Shown one piece after another: positions 34,422 to 42,934 of a DNA stretch of 64,000 nucleotides (positions are counted from its first letter, which is position 1; every line of letters begins with the position of its first letter). The notes beneath the pieces were generated by a model. The model was not told the DNA's origin and made no database searches. It saw nothing but the letters and a program-made list of their open reading frames with translations. The DNA is from FEN-1297 sp963710735 (GTDB lineage Bacteria; Bacteroidota; Ignavibacteria; Ignavibacteriales; Ignavibacteriaceae). Location: positions 1 to 64,000 of the forward strand of contig CAVQBN010000013.1 of assembly GCA_963710735.1 (NCBI GenBank). Direction: 5' to 3'. The translations under genes and the position numbers were made by a program.

Positions 34422-36088
34422 TGATGATTTCTGAAACTGATAAACTTAAAATTAAAGCTCCGACAGGCACTAAACTTTCATGCAAAGGATGGATACAGGA
34501 AGCTGCTATGCGCATGCTTATGAATAATCTTGATGCCGAAGTTGCAGAGAAGCCTGCTGAACTTATAGTATACGGCGGCAGCGGAAAAGCTGCCAGAAAC
34601 TGGGATTGTTATGAAGCTATAATTTCCTCACTTAAAAATTTAGAGAATGATGAAACTCTAGTAGTTCAATCTGGCAAGCCAGTTGCTGTTTTCAAAACTT
34701 ATGAAGATGCACCCAGAGTAATTATATCAAACGCTATGCTTGTTCCAAATTGGGCAAATTGGGATGAATTCAGAAGGCTTGAGAAATTGGGGTTAACGAT
34801 GTTCGGACAAATGACTGCCGGCAGCTGGATTTACATTGGCACTCAAGGCATACTTCAAGGTACTTATGAAACTTTTGCCGAATGCGGAAGAAAGTATTTT
34901 AACAGTAACCTTTCCGGAAAATTTTTATTAACCGCCGGATTAGGAGGTATGGGAGGAGCTCAACCTTTGGCGGCTACTATGAACGGCGCAGCTTTTCTCG
35001 GAATAGAAGTTGACAAAAAAAGGATTCAAAAAAGATTGGATACCGGCTATATAGATGTTTTGTCGGAAGATTTAGATGATGCCCTTAAGATGGTTTTAGA
35101 GGCAAAGAAAAAAAAGAAAGCTTTATCAGTTGGACTCGTAGGAAATGCCGGAGAAGTTTTACCTCAAATAATTCAGAAAGGTATTATTCCTGATATTCTT
35201 ACTGATCAAACATCTGCTCATGACACCTTAAATGGTTATGTACCAATGAATATGAGTTTTGAAGATGCTCTTAAATTAAGAAAAACAAATCCGGATCAAT
35301 ATATCCAATTGTCTAAACAAACTATTGTAAAACATGTTCAATCCATGCTTGAACTCCAAAAGAAAGGTGCAATTACTTTTGATTATGGAAACAATATTCG
35401 CGGTGAGGCTAAAGCTAATGGTGTTGATAATGCTTTTGATTTTCCAGGATTTGTACCCGAATTTATTCGTCCTCTTTTTTGTGATGGCAAAGGACCTTTC
35501 CGTTGGGCAGCATTATCCGGGGATCCAAAAGACATTTACACAACCGATCAGGCAATAAAGGATACTTTTCCGGAAAATAAATCTTTATGCAATTGGATTG
35601 ATTTAGCCCGGGAAAAAGTTCACTTTCAAGGACTACCCTCAAGAATTTGCTGGCTTGGTTACGGTGAGAGAGCAAAAATGGGACGAATATTTAACGACCT
35701 GGTTGCTTCGGGTAAAGTCAGTGCACCTATTGTTATCGGAAGAGACCATCTCGATTGCGGTTCAGTAGCTTCGCCAAATAGAGAAACAGAAGCTATGAAA
35801 GACGGAAGCGATGCAATTGCGGATTGGCCGATTTTGAATGCATTATTAAATTCCATTGGCGGCGCAAGCTGGGTTTCTGTTCATCATGGCGGCGGTGTTG
35901 GAATTGGAAATTCAATTCACGCCGGTATGGTTATAGTTGCCGATGGAACGAAAGAAGCTGAAAAAAGATTAGAAAGAGTTCTAACATATGACCCTGGTAT
36001 GGGCATAGCCCGGCATACAGATGCAGGTTATGATCAAGCTAAAAACAATGCCATGAATTGGGGAATAAAAATCCCTATGTTAAATTAA
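34421..36088 (+). CDS. hutU: Urocanate hydratase
   Basis: A 555-residue NAD-dependent urocanase, second step of histidine breakdown (urocanate to imidazolone propionate). Conserved blocks include ELIVYGGSGKAARNWDCYEA, MLVPNWANWDEF, TAGSWIYIGTQGI, TAGLGGMGGAQPLAA, DQTSAHDTLNGYVP, the active-site-cysteine region IVIGRDHLDCGSVASP, and VHHGGGVGIGNSIHAG. Length is normal. hutH, hutI and hutG/F are not in the window; neighbours are add and a dehydrogenase, an unusual context. Confidence 0.97.
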   Translation: MMISETDKLKIKAPTGTKLSCKGWIQEAAMRMLMNNLDAEVAEKPAELIVYGGSGKAARNWDCYEAIISSLKNLENDETLVVQSGKPVAVFKTYEDAPRVIISNAMLVPNWANWDEFRRLEKLGLTMFGQMTAGSWIYIGTQGILQGTYETFAECGRKYFNSNLSGKFLLTAGLGGMGGAQPLAATMNGAAFLGIEVDKKRIQKRLDTGYIDVLSEDLDDALKMVLEAKKKKKALSVGLVGNAGEVLPQIIQKGIIPDILTDQTSAHDTLNGYVPMNMSFEDALKLRKTNPDQYIQLSKQTIVKHVQSMLELQKKGAITFDYGNNIRGEAKANGVDNAFDFPGFVPEFIRPLFCDGKGPFRWAALSGDPKDIYTTDQAIKDTFPENKSLCNWIDLAREKVHFQGLPSRICWLGYGERAKMGRIFNDLVASGKVSAPIVIGRDHLDCGSVASPNRETEAMKDGSDAIADWPILNALLNSIGGASWVSVHHGGGVGIGNSIHAGMVIVADGTKEAEKRLERVLTYDPGMGIARHTDAGYDQAKNNAMNWGIKIPMLN

Positions 36089-36103
36089 CGAAAGGGTAAA
36101 AAG

Positions 36104-37294
36104 ATGAAAGTAAAAGTATTAATCGCTGATAAATTTCCGGATCAATACATAAAGCAATTAAGCGAAATGGACCTAGAAGTTATATACTCTCCTAAGCTCG
36201 GGGAAAATGATTTACCGGAAGCCTCAAAGGGAGTTGATATCTTAGTAGTCCGTTCAACTGTGGTCACTGCAGAAACAATTACTGCCAGTAAAAATCTGAA
36301 TCTTATTATTCGTGCAGGCGCTGGGGTAAATAATATTAATATCCCGGCTGCTAATCAAAAAGGTATTTACGTTGCCAATTGTCCGGGAATGAATTCCGTC
36401 GCTGTTGCTGAATTAGCTATAGGACTGATGATTTCTTTAGACAGAAGAATTCCGAGTAATGTAATGGATTTTAAAAACGGTAAGTGGAATAAAGGTGAAT
36501 ATTCCAAAGCCGAAGGTTTAATGGGAAAAACGCTTGGAATAATTGGTGTGGGTAATATCGGTAAAGAAGTAGCAAAAAGAGCCCTTGCTTTCGGGATGAA
36601 TGTCTATGGTAAAGATATTTCCAGAATTGAAGGAGTTGCAATAAAGGATTTTTCCGAGATGAATCAATTGCTTCCTCTCTGCGATGTTGTAACAATTCAC
36701 CTTCCGGCTACTCCTCAGACAAAAGGATTGTTCAATAAAGAAATGTTCAGTTATATGAAGCCAAATGCATTATTGATAAATACAGCAAGAGCAGATCTTA
36801 TTGATCAGGATGCAATGATAGAAGCAATAAAAACAAAAAATATTAGAGTTGCATTAGACGTTATTAAAAATGAGCCCGAACAAAAAACAGGGGAAATAAA
36901 ATCACCGCTTCAGGACTTACCAAACGTGTACGTTACTCATCATATAGGCGCATCTACAGAGCAGGCACAAAATGCGGTCGCAGCGGAAACTGTAAAAATC
37001 ATTAAAGATTTTATTCATAGCGGATTAATTGCACACTGGGTTAATAGAGCAAGAATTTCTGACTCTCATTACCAGCTGGTAGTTAAGCATTTTGATAAAC
37101 CGGGCGTTCTTGCTTCTATATTAAATATTATAAGAGCTAAGGAAATAAATATTGAAGAAATTGAAAATGTTATCTTTGAAGGCGGTGTTGTTGCATGCTG
37201 CACAATGAAATTGAAGAATCCCGTTTCTACCGAGATGATTAAAGGAATGCAGGAAAATGAAAATGTTTTAAGCGTCTCTCATGTGGCAATATAG
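36104..37294 (+). CDS. Phosphoglycerate dehydrogenase-like D-2-hydroxyacid dehydrogenase, short form
   Basis: A 396-residue enzyme with a D-isomer-specific 2-hydroxyacid dehydrogenase core. NAD site GVGNIGKEVAKRA is near residue 145, RAGAGVNNIN is the catalytic Arg region, INTARADLID replaces the usual NxARG, and HHIGAST carries the catalytic His. A C-terminal ACT-like domain follows (YQLVVKHFDKPGVLASILN). A longer SerA is encoded at 52910-54493, so this paralogue may use another substrate. It follows hutU by 15 bp with AAAGGG at a good distance. Terminated by the hairpin at 37307-37339. Confidence 0.88.
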   Translation: MKVKVLIADKFPDQYIKQLSEMDLEVIYSPKLGENDLPEASKGVDILVVRSTVVTAETITASKNLNLIIRAGAGVNNINIPAANQKGIYVANCPGMNSVAVAELAIGLMISLDRRIPSNVMDFKNGKWNKGEYSKAEGLMGKTLGIIGVGNIGKEVAKRALAFGMNVYGKDISRIEGVAIKDFSEMNQLLPLCDVVTIHLPATPQTKGLFNKEMFSYMKPNALLINTARADLIDQDAMIEAIKTKNIRVALDVIKNEPEQKTGEIKSPLQDLPNVYVTHHIGASTEQAQNAVAAETVKIIKDFIHSGLIAHWVNRARISDSHYQLVVKHFDKPGVLASILNIIRAKEINIEEIENVIFEGGVVACCTMKLKNPVSTEMIKGMQENENVLSVSHVAI

Positions 37295-37306
37295 ATAAAT
37301 TTAATC

Positions 37307-37339
37307 AAGGCTCACTTTTTAATATGATCAGTGAGCCTT
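37307..37339. terminator. Bidirectional terminator between convergent genes
   Basis: A perfect 10-bp stem, AAGGCTCACT and AGTGAGCCTT, with a 13-base loop, followed by TTATTTTAT on the plus strand. It lies between the stops of the plus-strand dehydrogenase and the minus-strand MqnA-like gene and can serve both. Confidence 0.8.
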
Positions 37340-37346
37340 TATTTTA

Positions 37347-38105
37347 TCAAACAAAATTTATTTCAACAATATCATCTATAATACCGTGGTAATACGGCAG
37401 TTGAATCATCTGGTTAATCCCTTCCAAATCCTGTTCACTAAAATCAAAAATTAAAGATGGGATATTTTCCTTCAAATAGCTTTTGGTATTTTCTGAATAA
37501 TGTTCACTAAAGTTATTTTTTTCAACTGATTCATATATTGAACTACTCAAACCGTTTAACATTCCGTTTAAATTTTCTATTGAAGTCTTTTCAGTTGAAG
37601 CAAAAACATAATTTACAAATGGCAGAGAAAGAACTTCGATCATTTCTTCAGCAAAACTGATACCTGATAAATACTTTTCATTATCGAAATTTTTATCTCC
37701 CACAATTATATGATTAAACCGGGGTAATTCATTTTCTTTAGTAGTAATTTTAATTTCAACCGGTGTGTCGTACATTTCTTTAAAGAGGATTTTACAGAGC
37801 AAGACTTCAACGGAAGATAAATCTCCGTATAGCATTATCTCCGATATTTCTTTTTGAGAAGAGTTATAATAAATGTAGGAGTTACAGAGTGACCCTTCAA
37901 ATGATAATCCGAATGATTTTGAAACAAATAAGTCTTTGTTTTTTATTAAATCCAAAGTTGGAATTAATCCTACTGCCGTTTTATTTTTTTTTACTTCTGA
38001 AACAATTAAAGAGGAAGGATAAAAAGCTGTTTCATTATCCAGGTTTTTAGGAAGGTGATCATTTATCAAGCGGGAAAATATATTGTTCGGGAAAATCAGA
38101 TTCAT
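37347..38105 (-). CDS. MqnA/MqnD-like periplasmic-binding-fold protein
   Basis: A 252-residue cytoplasmic protein resembling the MqnA (chorismate dehydratase) family of the futalosine menaquinone pathway. Similar parts are VGLIPTLDLIKNKDLFVSKS near residue 40, SLCNSYIYY, the 'YGDLSSVEVLLCKILFKEMY' helix-strand pair near 90, and the ending YYHGIIDDI. Conservation is weak at places where MqnA is strict. No other mqn gene is in the window. It may be an MqnA relative of different function. Confidence 0.55.
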   Translation of the reverse strand: MNLIFPNNIFSRLINDHLPKNLDNETAFYPSSLIVSEVKKNKTAVGLIPTLDLIKNKDLFVSKSFGLSFEGSLCNSYIYYNSSQKEISEIMLYGDLSSVEVLLCKILFKEMYDTPVEIKITTKENELPRFNHIIVGDKNFDNEKYLSGISFAEEMIEVLSLPFVNYVFASTEKTSIENLNGMLNGLSSSIYESVEKNNFSEHYSENTKSYLKENIPSLIFDFSEQDLEGINQMIQLPYYHGIIDDIVEINFV

Positions 38106-38231
38106 TATTAAACTTGTTTTAATTGGCTATTTTAAGTAAAAGTATACAACTATATTTTATCCAGATCAAAATAAATTTTCATATCAAGAAAGAGGATTAT
38201 TTTATGATAATTTAGAGAAATGGTAAAAAAT

Positions 38232-38254
38232 AAGGGCATATAATTTATGCCCTT
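38232..38254 (-). terminator. Terminator of the rplS end of the ribosomal operon
   Basis: On the minus strand AAGGGCAT, loop, ATGCCCTT is followed by ATTTTTTA. It lies about 28 bp past the rplS stop codon. Confidence 0.8.
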
Positions 38255-38281
38255 AATAAATATATCAATTAAAATACAGGA

Positions 38282-38623
38282 TTAGCTTTTTGATTTAATT
38301 CTAGCAGCTTTACCGGAAAGTTTTCTTAAGTAGTAAAGTTTTGCTCTTCTTACATTACCTTCTTTAAGAATTTCAATCTTAGCTATTTTAGGCGAGAAGA
38401 AAGGAAAAATTCTTTCAACACCTACACCGCTGGAAATTTTTCTAACAGTAAAGGTTTTATTAATACCGGCACCTCTGATATTGATTACATCTCCTTCAAA
38501 CGGCTGTACTCTTTCCTTATCGCCTTCAATAACTCTAACATGAACCCTGATGTGGTCTCCTGGATTAAAGTTTGGCAAATCCGTTTTAATTTGATCCGGT
38601 AATATTTTATTTATATCAACCAT
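38282..38623 (-). CDS. rplS: 50S ribosomal protein L19
   Basis: A 113-residue large-subunit protein at the subunit interface. Typical stretches are FNPGDHIRVHVRVIEGDKER, QPFEGDVINIRGAG, FTVRKISSGVGVERIFP and KAKLYYLR-like RRAKLYYLRKLSGKAAR. I start it at the ATG of MVDINK because GGAG lies seven bases upstream; a GTG four codons earlier overlaps the trmD stop but sits on that Shine-Dalgarno. Last gene of the ffh-rpsP-khpA-rimM-trmD-rplS run. Confidence 0.97.
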   Translation of the reverse strand: MVDINKILPDQIKTDLPNFNPGDHIRVHVRVIEGDKERVQPFEGDVINIRGAGINKTFTVRKISSGVGVERIFPFFSPKIAKIEILKEGNVRRAKLYYLRKLSGKAARIKSKS

Positions 38624-38634
38624 AGTTTTCTCCA

Positions 38635-39312
38635 CTAATTATTATAGTTTCTCCATTTTTCAGTTAAAATTTTTGACTGCTGCTCTTTCCAACTCTTTAT
38701 CTCTTTTTCATTCCCGGAAAGTAAAACGTCAGGGACTTTCATTCCACGATATTCTGAAGGCCGCGTGTAATATGGAGCTTCGATTTTTTCTCCATCCTGA
38801 AATGAGTCGTCAAGTGCTGATTCACTATCATTTAGAACACCGGGTATTAGGCGAATGACTGCATCTATAATAAGTAATGCAGGCAGTTCACCTCCAGTAA
38901 GTACAAAATTACCGATTGAAATTTCATCGGTTGCAAATTTTTCTCTTACACGGTCATCAATTTCTTTATAATGACCGGTTACCAAAATAATGTTTTCAGC
39001 AAGAGATATTCTATTAGCATCCTTCTGATTAAAAACTTTACCCTTTGGCGTTGTAAAAACTATATGTTGATAATTTCTACCTTGCAAAAGTTTTTCAATA
39101 CATTCAAAAAACGGCTCCGGTTTAAGAACCATGCCGGGACCGCCGCCAAAAGGTTTATCATCAATTTGTTTATGCTTATTAAAAGCATAATCTCTTAAAT
39201 TGTGAATGAATATTTCAACCTTGCCCTTAGTTTGTGCCCTTTTAATAATACTGGTATTAAGAGGGCTAGAAAGAAGTTCAGGCACGGCTGAAATAATATC
39301 AATTCTCATCAT
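38635..39312 (-). CDS. trmD: tRNA (guanine-N1-)-methyltransferase
   Basis: A 225-residue SPOUT methyltransferase that makes m1G37 in tRNA. It opens MRIDIISAVPELL. Conserved parts are KHKQIDDKPFGGGPGM, VTGHYKEIDDRV, the knot region DEISIGNFVLTGGELPAL, and SFQDGEKIEAPYYTRP. The start is at the ATG pair at 39309-39312, inside the last codons of rimM (14-bp overlap), rather than the upstream GTG. Confidence 0.96.
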   Translation of the reverse strand: MMRIDIISAVPELLSSPLNTSIIKRAQTKGKVEIFIHNLRDYAFNKHKQIDDKPFGGGPGMVLKPEPFFECIEKLLQGRNYQHIVFTTPKGKVFNQKDANRISLAENIILVTGHYKEIDDRVREKFATDEISIGNFVLTGGELPALLIIDAVIRLIPGVLNDSESALDDSFQDGEKIEAPYYTRPSEYRGMKVPDVLLSGNEKEIKSWKEQQSKILTEKWRNYNN

Positions 39313-39814
39313 CTTCGTAAAAATCACCGCCTGGCTTTAATACCATAATTTTATTTATATGGTCAAAGCTTTCAATAAATTCTAATGCAGCCGGGATTAA
39401 AATCTCTTTTCCTTTATTATCAATTACATAAACATCATTAGCAGGATAAGAAAGAACATCTTTGATAACGCCGAATTCCACGTGGTTTCTGTATACTTTA
39501 CTACCGATTAAATCATGTACAAAAAAATAATTTTCAGGTAGTTTTACAACGTTGTCACTATCCACAAAAATTTCTTTATCTATTAAAATTTCAACGTCTT
39601 TATCATTATCGAAATTTTGAAACTTCAATAAAAAATCATTTTTATGTTTTCTAATTTTCTCTACAAAAAATACTTTCTTATCCTCAAAAAAGTCAATATA
39701 AACCTTTTGAAGACTCAAGAATCTTTCGGGAAAATCCGAAAAAGAAGATATTCTAACGAATCCTTCTCTGCCGTAAACCGAAACAATCTTTGCAATTAGG
39801 AAATAATCTTTCAC
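39299..39814 (-). CDS. rimM: Ribosome maturation factor RimM
   Basis: A 171-residue 16S rRNA processing factor that binds S19 during 30S maturation. The N-terminal RimM domain has AKIVSVYGREGFVRISSFSD (a degraded GAHGLKG motif). The C-terminal PRC-barrel includes YFVHDLIGSKVYRN, VIDNKGKEILIPAALEFI and the end of the barrel near VLKPGG. Position between khpA and trmD confirms the call. Confidence 0.93.
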   Translation of the reverse strand: MKDYFLIAKIVSVYGREGFVRISSFSDFPERFLSLQKVYIDFFEDKKVFFVEKIRKHKNDFLLKFQNFDNDKDVEILIDKEIFVDSDNVVKLPENYFFVHDLIGSKVYRNHVEFGVIKDVLSYPANDVYVIDNKGKEILIPAALEFIESFDHINKIMVLKPGGDFYEDDEN

Positions 39815-39835
39815 TAATTTAAGAGGGTTCGATCC

Positions 39836-40069
39836 CTAGTCTAAAATTTCTAAAATAGCTCTCTTCCCCTCTTTGGCTGCAATTGCCGTCAACAGAGTTC
39901 TCATAGCTTGAGCCGTTTTACCCTGTTTTCCGATAACTTTCCCGACGTCATCAGCCTGTACTTTTAAGGAAAGCACAACCTTGTTTTCCTCGGGATTTTT
40001 CTCGTCAACTACAACACCATCGGGACTATCCACTAAGTGTTTTGCGATGAATTCAATGAATTCTTTCAT
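39836..40069 (-). CDS. khpA: KH-domain RNA-binding protein KhpA
   Basis: A 77-residue single-KH-domain protein. It has the family's EFIAKHLVDSPDGV start, a GKVIGKQGKTAQAMRTLL loop with the GxxG-type IGKQGK, and a final helix. KhpA proteins bind RNA, often with KhpB, and affect cell size and translation. The position between rpsP and rimM is the widely conserved one. Confidence 0.95.
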   Translation of the reverse strand: MKEFIEFIAKHLVDSPDGVVVDEKNPEENKVVLSLKVQADDVGKVIGKQGKTAQAMRTLLTAIAAKEGKRAILEILD

Positions 40070-40150
40070 AGAAAGAAGCCTCCTATTTTACAGCACGGGA
40101 GCTTATAGAAATATAGTACAGAAGAAACCATTGATTAAAAGTAAAAAAAA

Positions 40151-40624
40151 TTACTCTTTCTCAGAGGAATCATTATCAGAAGTAGCGCCCTTTACTTCTG
40201 CTGTACTTTCTTCGATACTTTCAACTTCCTCTTTATTGGCCTTTTCTTGTGAAACAATTTCATCTTTAGGTTTCTTTTTGGAAGAATGAGTTTTTGTTTT
40301 CACTTCTTGTAACTTTGCCCATTTATCTAATTCTTCATTGATCTTTTCTTCCGATAACCCTTTACGAGCTAACTCTCTTTTCAAGATGATCCCTTTTTGC
40401 CTTAAAAGGCTTTTTACGGTATCCGTTGGCTGAGCACCTGCATTTAACCAATACAATGCTCTATCCTCTTTTATTTCCAACGTAAACGGATCAGTTAAAG
40501 GGTTATATAAACCGATTGATTCAAGAAATTTCCCATCACGAGGGGATCTTGAATCTGCAGCAACAACCTTATACATCGGTTGTTTCTTCTTTCCCATTCT
40601 TCTAAGTCTTAACTTAACAGCCAA
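40151..40624 (-). CDS. rpsP: 30S ribosomal protein S16 with acidic C-terminal extension
   Basis: A 157-residue S16. The core (about 1-85) is standard: KLRLRRMGKKKQPMYKVVAADSRSPRDG, then SIGLYNPLTDP, and the helix KSLLRQKGI. After residue 95 a low-complexity Lys/Glu/Ser tail follows (KKKPKDEIVSQEKANKEEVE). Long S16 tails are usual in Bacteroidota and relatives; their role is not known. Follows ffh by about 36 bp. Confidence 0.97.
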   Translation of the reverse strand: MAVKLRLRRMGKKKQPMYKVVAADSRSPRDGKFLESIGLYNPLTDPFTLEIKEDRALYWLNAGAQPTDTVKSLLRQKGIILKRELARKGLSEEKINEELDKWAKLQEVKTKTHSSKKKPKDEIVSQEKANKEEVESIEESTAEVKGATSDNDSSEKE

Positions 40625-40660
40625 GTTTTTTGAACCTCCAAATATTATTCTGTAGCTTAA

Positions 40661-41986
40661 TCAATTAAATTTTAAATTATTTAATGCCGACTCATTAAAA
40701 CCTTTTTTAGAGAATCGACTCATCATTTTTTGCATTTCGCTGAATTGTTTAAGAAGACGATTTACATCTTGTATTGAAGTACCGCTTCCTCTAGCAATTC
40801 GTTTCCTTCGATTCCCGTTTAGTATCTTAGGTGTTGAACGCTCTTGCAAGGTCATAGAATTTATAATCGCTTCTACTCGAACTAGTGCATTATCGTCAAT
40901 TTTTGCATTTTTTACTTGCGCTCCTAGTCCTGGAATCATCCCGAGGAGCGATGACAAAGAACCCATTTTCTTTATAGCTTTAATTTGCTTAAGAAAATCA
41001 TCAAAATCAAATTTATTTTTCCTAAATTTTTCTTCAAGCTTCTCAGCCTCATTTACATCAAAACTCTGCTGAGCCTTCTCAACCAGCGATATTACGTCGC
41101 CTTTTCCTAAAATTCTTGAAGCCAACCTATCCGGATAAAACGATTCTAAAGAATTTAATTTTTCACCGTTGCTGATAAATTTGATTGGTTTTCCAACAAC
41201 CGAGCGAATTGAAAGTGCCGCTCCGCCTCTGGCATCACCATCAAGTTTTGTAAGAACTATACCATCATAATTAACTTTATCGTTAAAAGCCTTAGCTGAA
41301 TTTACTGCATCTTGCCCTGTCATTGAATCGACAACAAACAAAGTTTCTGTAGGATTTAGCAGAGCCTTAATATCAGCAACCTCGGTCATCATCTCTTCAT
41401 CAACATGTAAACGGCCTGCAGTATCAACAATAATTGTGTCTAGTCCTTTATCTTTGGCATACATAATGGATTCGGAAACAACTTTACGAGCATCTTTTTC
41501 TTCAAGCGAAAACACAGGAACAGATATTTGCTCACCTAAAAGTTTTAACTGTTCTATTGCAGCAGGTCGATAAATATCTGCAGCCACAAGTAAAACTTTT
41601 CGATTACTTTCCTTTAACCGTTTAGCCAGCTTTGCACTAAAAGTAGTTTTACCAGAACCCTGAAGCCCGACAACCATAATTGCAGTGATACCCGAACCAT
41701 TAATCTTCAACTCACTGTAATTACCGCCGAGTAAAATTGTTAATTCATCATATATTATCTTGGTAATTAATTGTCCGGGAGAAATAGAAGCAATAACTTC
41801 TGCTCCTAAAGCTTTTCCAGAAACTTTTTCAATGAACTCTTTAGCAACTTTATAATTTACATCTGCATCTAGAAGAACACGCCTTATTTCCCTTAATGTA
41901 TCGGAAATATTTTTTTCATTTAATCTTCCTTGTCCGCGTACTTTTTTTAAAGTAGTTTCAAGTTTTAATGATAATTCTTCTAACAT
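40661..41986 (-). CDS. ffh: Signal recognition particle protein Ffh
   Basis: A 441-residue SRP54 GTPase that targets ribosomes to the Sec translocon. The N domain helices are followed by the G domain with GLQGSGKT at residues 107-114, DTAGRLHVDEEMM and TKLDGDARGGAALS. The C-terminal methionine-rich M domain holds GMIPGLG, the RNA-binding KRIARGSGTSIQDVNRLLKQF and MQKMMSRF. First of the ffh-rpsP-khpA-rimM-trmD-rplS genes. Confidence 0.98.
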   Translation of the reverse strand: MLEELSLKLETTLKKVRGQGRLNEKNISDTLREIRRVLLDADVNYKVAKEFIEKVSGKALGAEVIASISPGQLITKIIYDELTILLGGNYSELKINGSGITAIMVVGLQGSGKTTFSAKLAKRLKESNRKVLLVAADIYRPAAIEQLKLLGEQISVPVFSLEEKDARKVVSESIMYAKDKGLDTIIVDTAGRLHVDEEMMTEVADIKALLNPTETLFVVDSMTGQDAVNSAKAFNDKVNYDGIVLTKLDGDARGGAALSIRSVVGKPIKFISNGEKLNSLESFYPDRLASRILGKGDVISLVEKAQQSFDVNEAEKLEEKFRKNKFDFDDFLKQIKAIKKMGSLSSLLGMIPGLGAQVKNAKIDDNALVRVEAIINSMTLQERSTPKILNGNRRKRIARGSGTSIQDVNRLLKQFSEMQKMMSRFSKKGFNESALNNLKFN

Positions 41987-42037
41987 CCTTAAACTGCAAG
42001 TTCCTTATTAATCAATTTATAATTCGTCTGTAACTTA

Positions 42038-42913
42038 TCACGCTTTAAGTGCATTTGCACCGGAAACTATTTCCAAAATTTCTTTAGTTATTGCCGCCTG
42101 CCGTTCTTTATTATATTTTAATTGTAAAGTACGAATTAATTCCTTGGCATTTGTTGTAGCATTGTCCATAGCCGTCATTTGGGCTCCATATTCGGCAGCA
42201 TTCGATTCAAGCAGTATTCGCCATAATTGAGCCTTCAAATGTTTGGGCAGCAAATAATTAAAAATAGATTTTTGATCAGGTTCATAAATATAATTTGGTA
42301 AAACATGATCCTCTTTTTCAGATTTTTTGTTTACCGGTATCGGTAAAAATTGTTCATTTACAATTTTTTGCTGAATAATGGATTTAAATTCATTGTAAAT
42401 AATAACGACCTTATCGTAAGTATTATTTAAATATCCATTGATTACTTCATCTAAAATTTCTAAAACTGATTCATATCTTAGCGTAGAAAATAAGCCAGTC
42501 TTTTTATAAATAACATTGTAATCTCGCTTTGAAAAAAAGTCCGTTCCTTTTTTACCAACACATATTAATCTGGCTTTCAGATTATTAGGAGCAATTTCTT
42601 CATTTACATATCTGGCAGCTTCTTTTATTATATTAGCATTAAAAGCACCGCAAAGTCCTCTATCTGCAGTAATAATTACGATAGCTACATTTTTAATCTC
42701 TCTAGCCTTCAAGTAGGGATTAGTGTTTAAATCCTGCTCAGTGACAAGATGAGAAAGCATTTCAAATATTTCTCTGGCATAGGGACGTGCATTAATAATT
42801 TTTTCCTGAGCTTTTCTTAGTTTAGCAGCAGCCACCATTTTCATGGCTTTTGTTATCTGCTGAGTACTTTGAACTCCTTTAATTCTTCTTTTTATGTCCC
42901 TAAGTGTTGCCAT
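42038..42913 (-). CDS. atpG: ATP synthase F1 subunit gamma
   Basis: A 291-residue central-stalk subunit. The conserved N-terminal helix is ATLRDIKRRIKGVQSTQQIT-like with KITKAMKMVAAAKLRKAQ; the C-terminal helix is AMDNATTNAKELI with NKERQAAITKEILEIVSGANAL. It transmits rotation from the c ring to the alpha-beta hexamer. It is the last atp gene here; atpD and atpC do not follow, ffh does. Confidence 0.97.
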   Translation of the reverse strand: MATLRDIKRRIKGVQSTQQITKAMKMVAAAKLRKAQEKIINARPYAREIFEMLSHLVTEQDLNTNPYLKAREIKNVAIVIITADRGLCGAFNANIIKEAARYVNEEIAPNNLKARLICVGKKGTDFFSKRDYNVIYKKTGLFSTLRYESVLEILDEVINGYLNNTYDKVVIIYNEFKSIIQQKIVNEQFLPIPVNKKSEKEDHVLPNYIYEPDQKSIFNYLLPKHLKAQLWRILLESNAAEYGAQMTAMDNATTNAKELIRTLQLKYNKERQAAITKEILEIVSGANALKA

Positions 42914-42934
42914 TTACCGGTTTATTTTATCCAA

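Noticed and set aside
39823..39842. tRNA T-arm-like GGGTTCGATCCC between khpA and rimM
   Set aside because: No acceptor, D or anticodon arm can be folded upstream, and the segment lies between two close genes; chance similarity.
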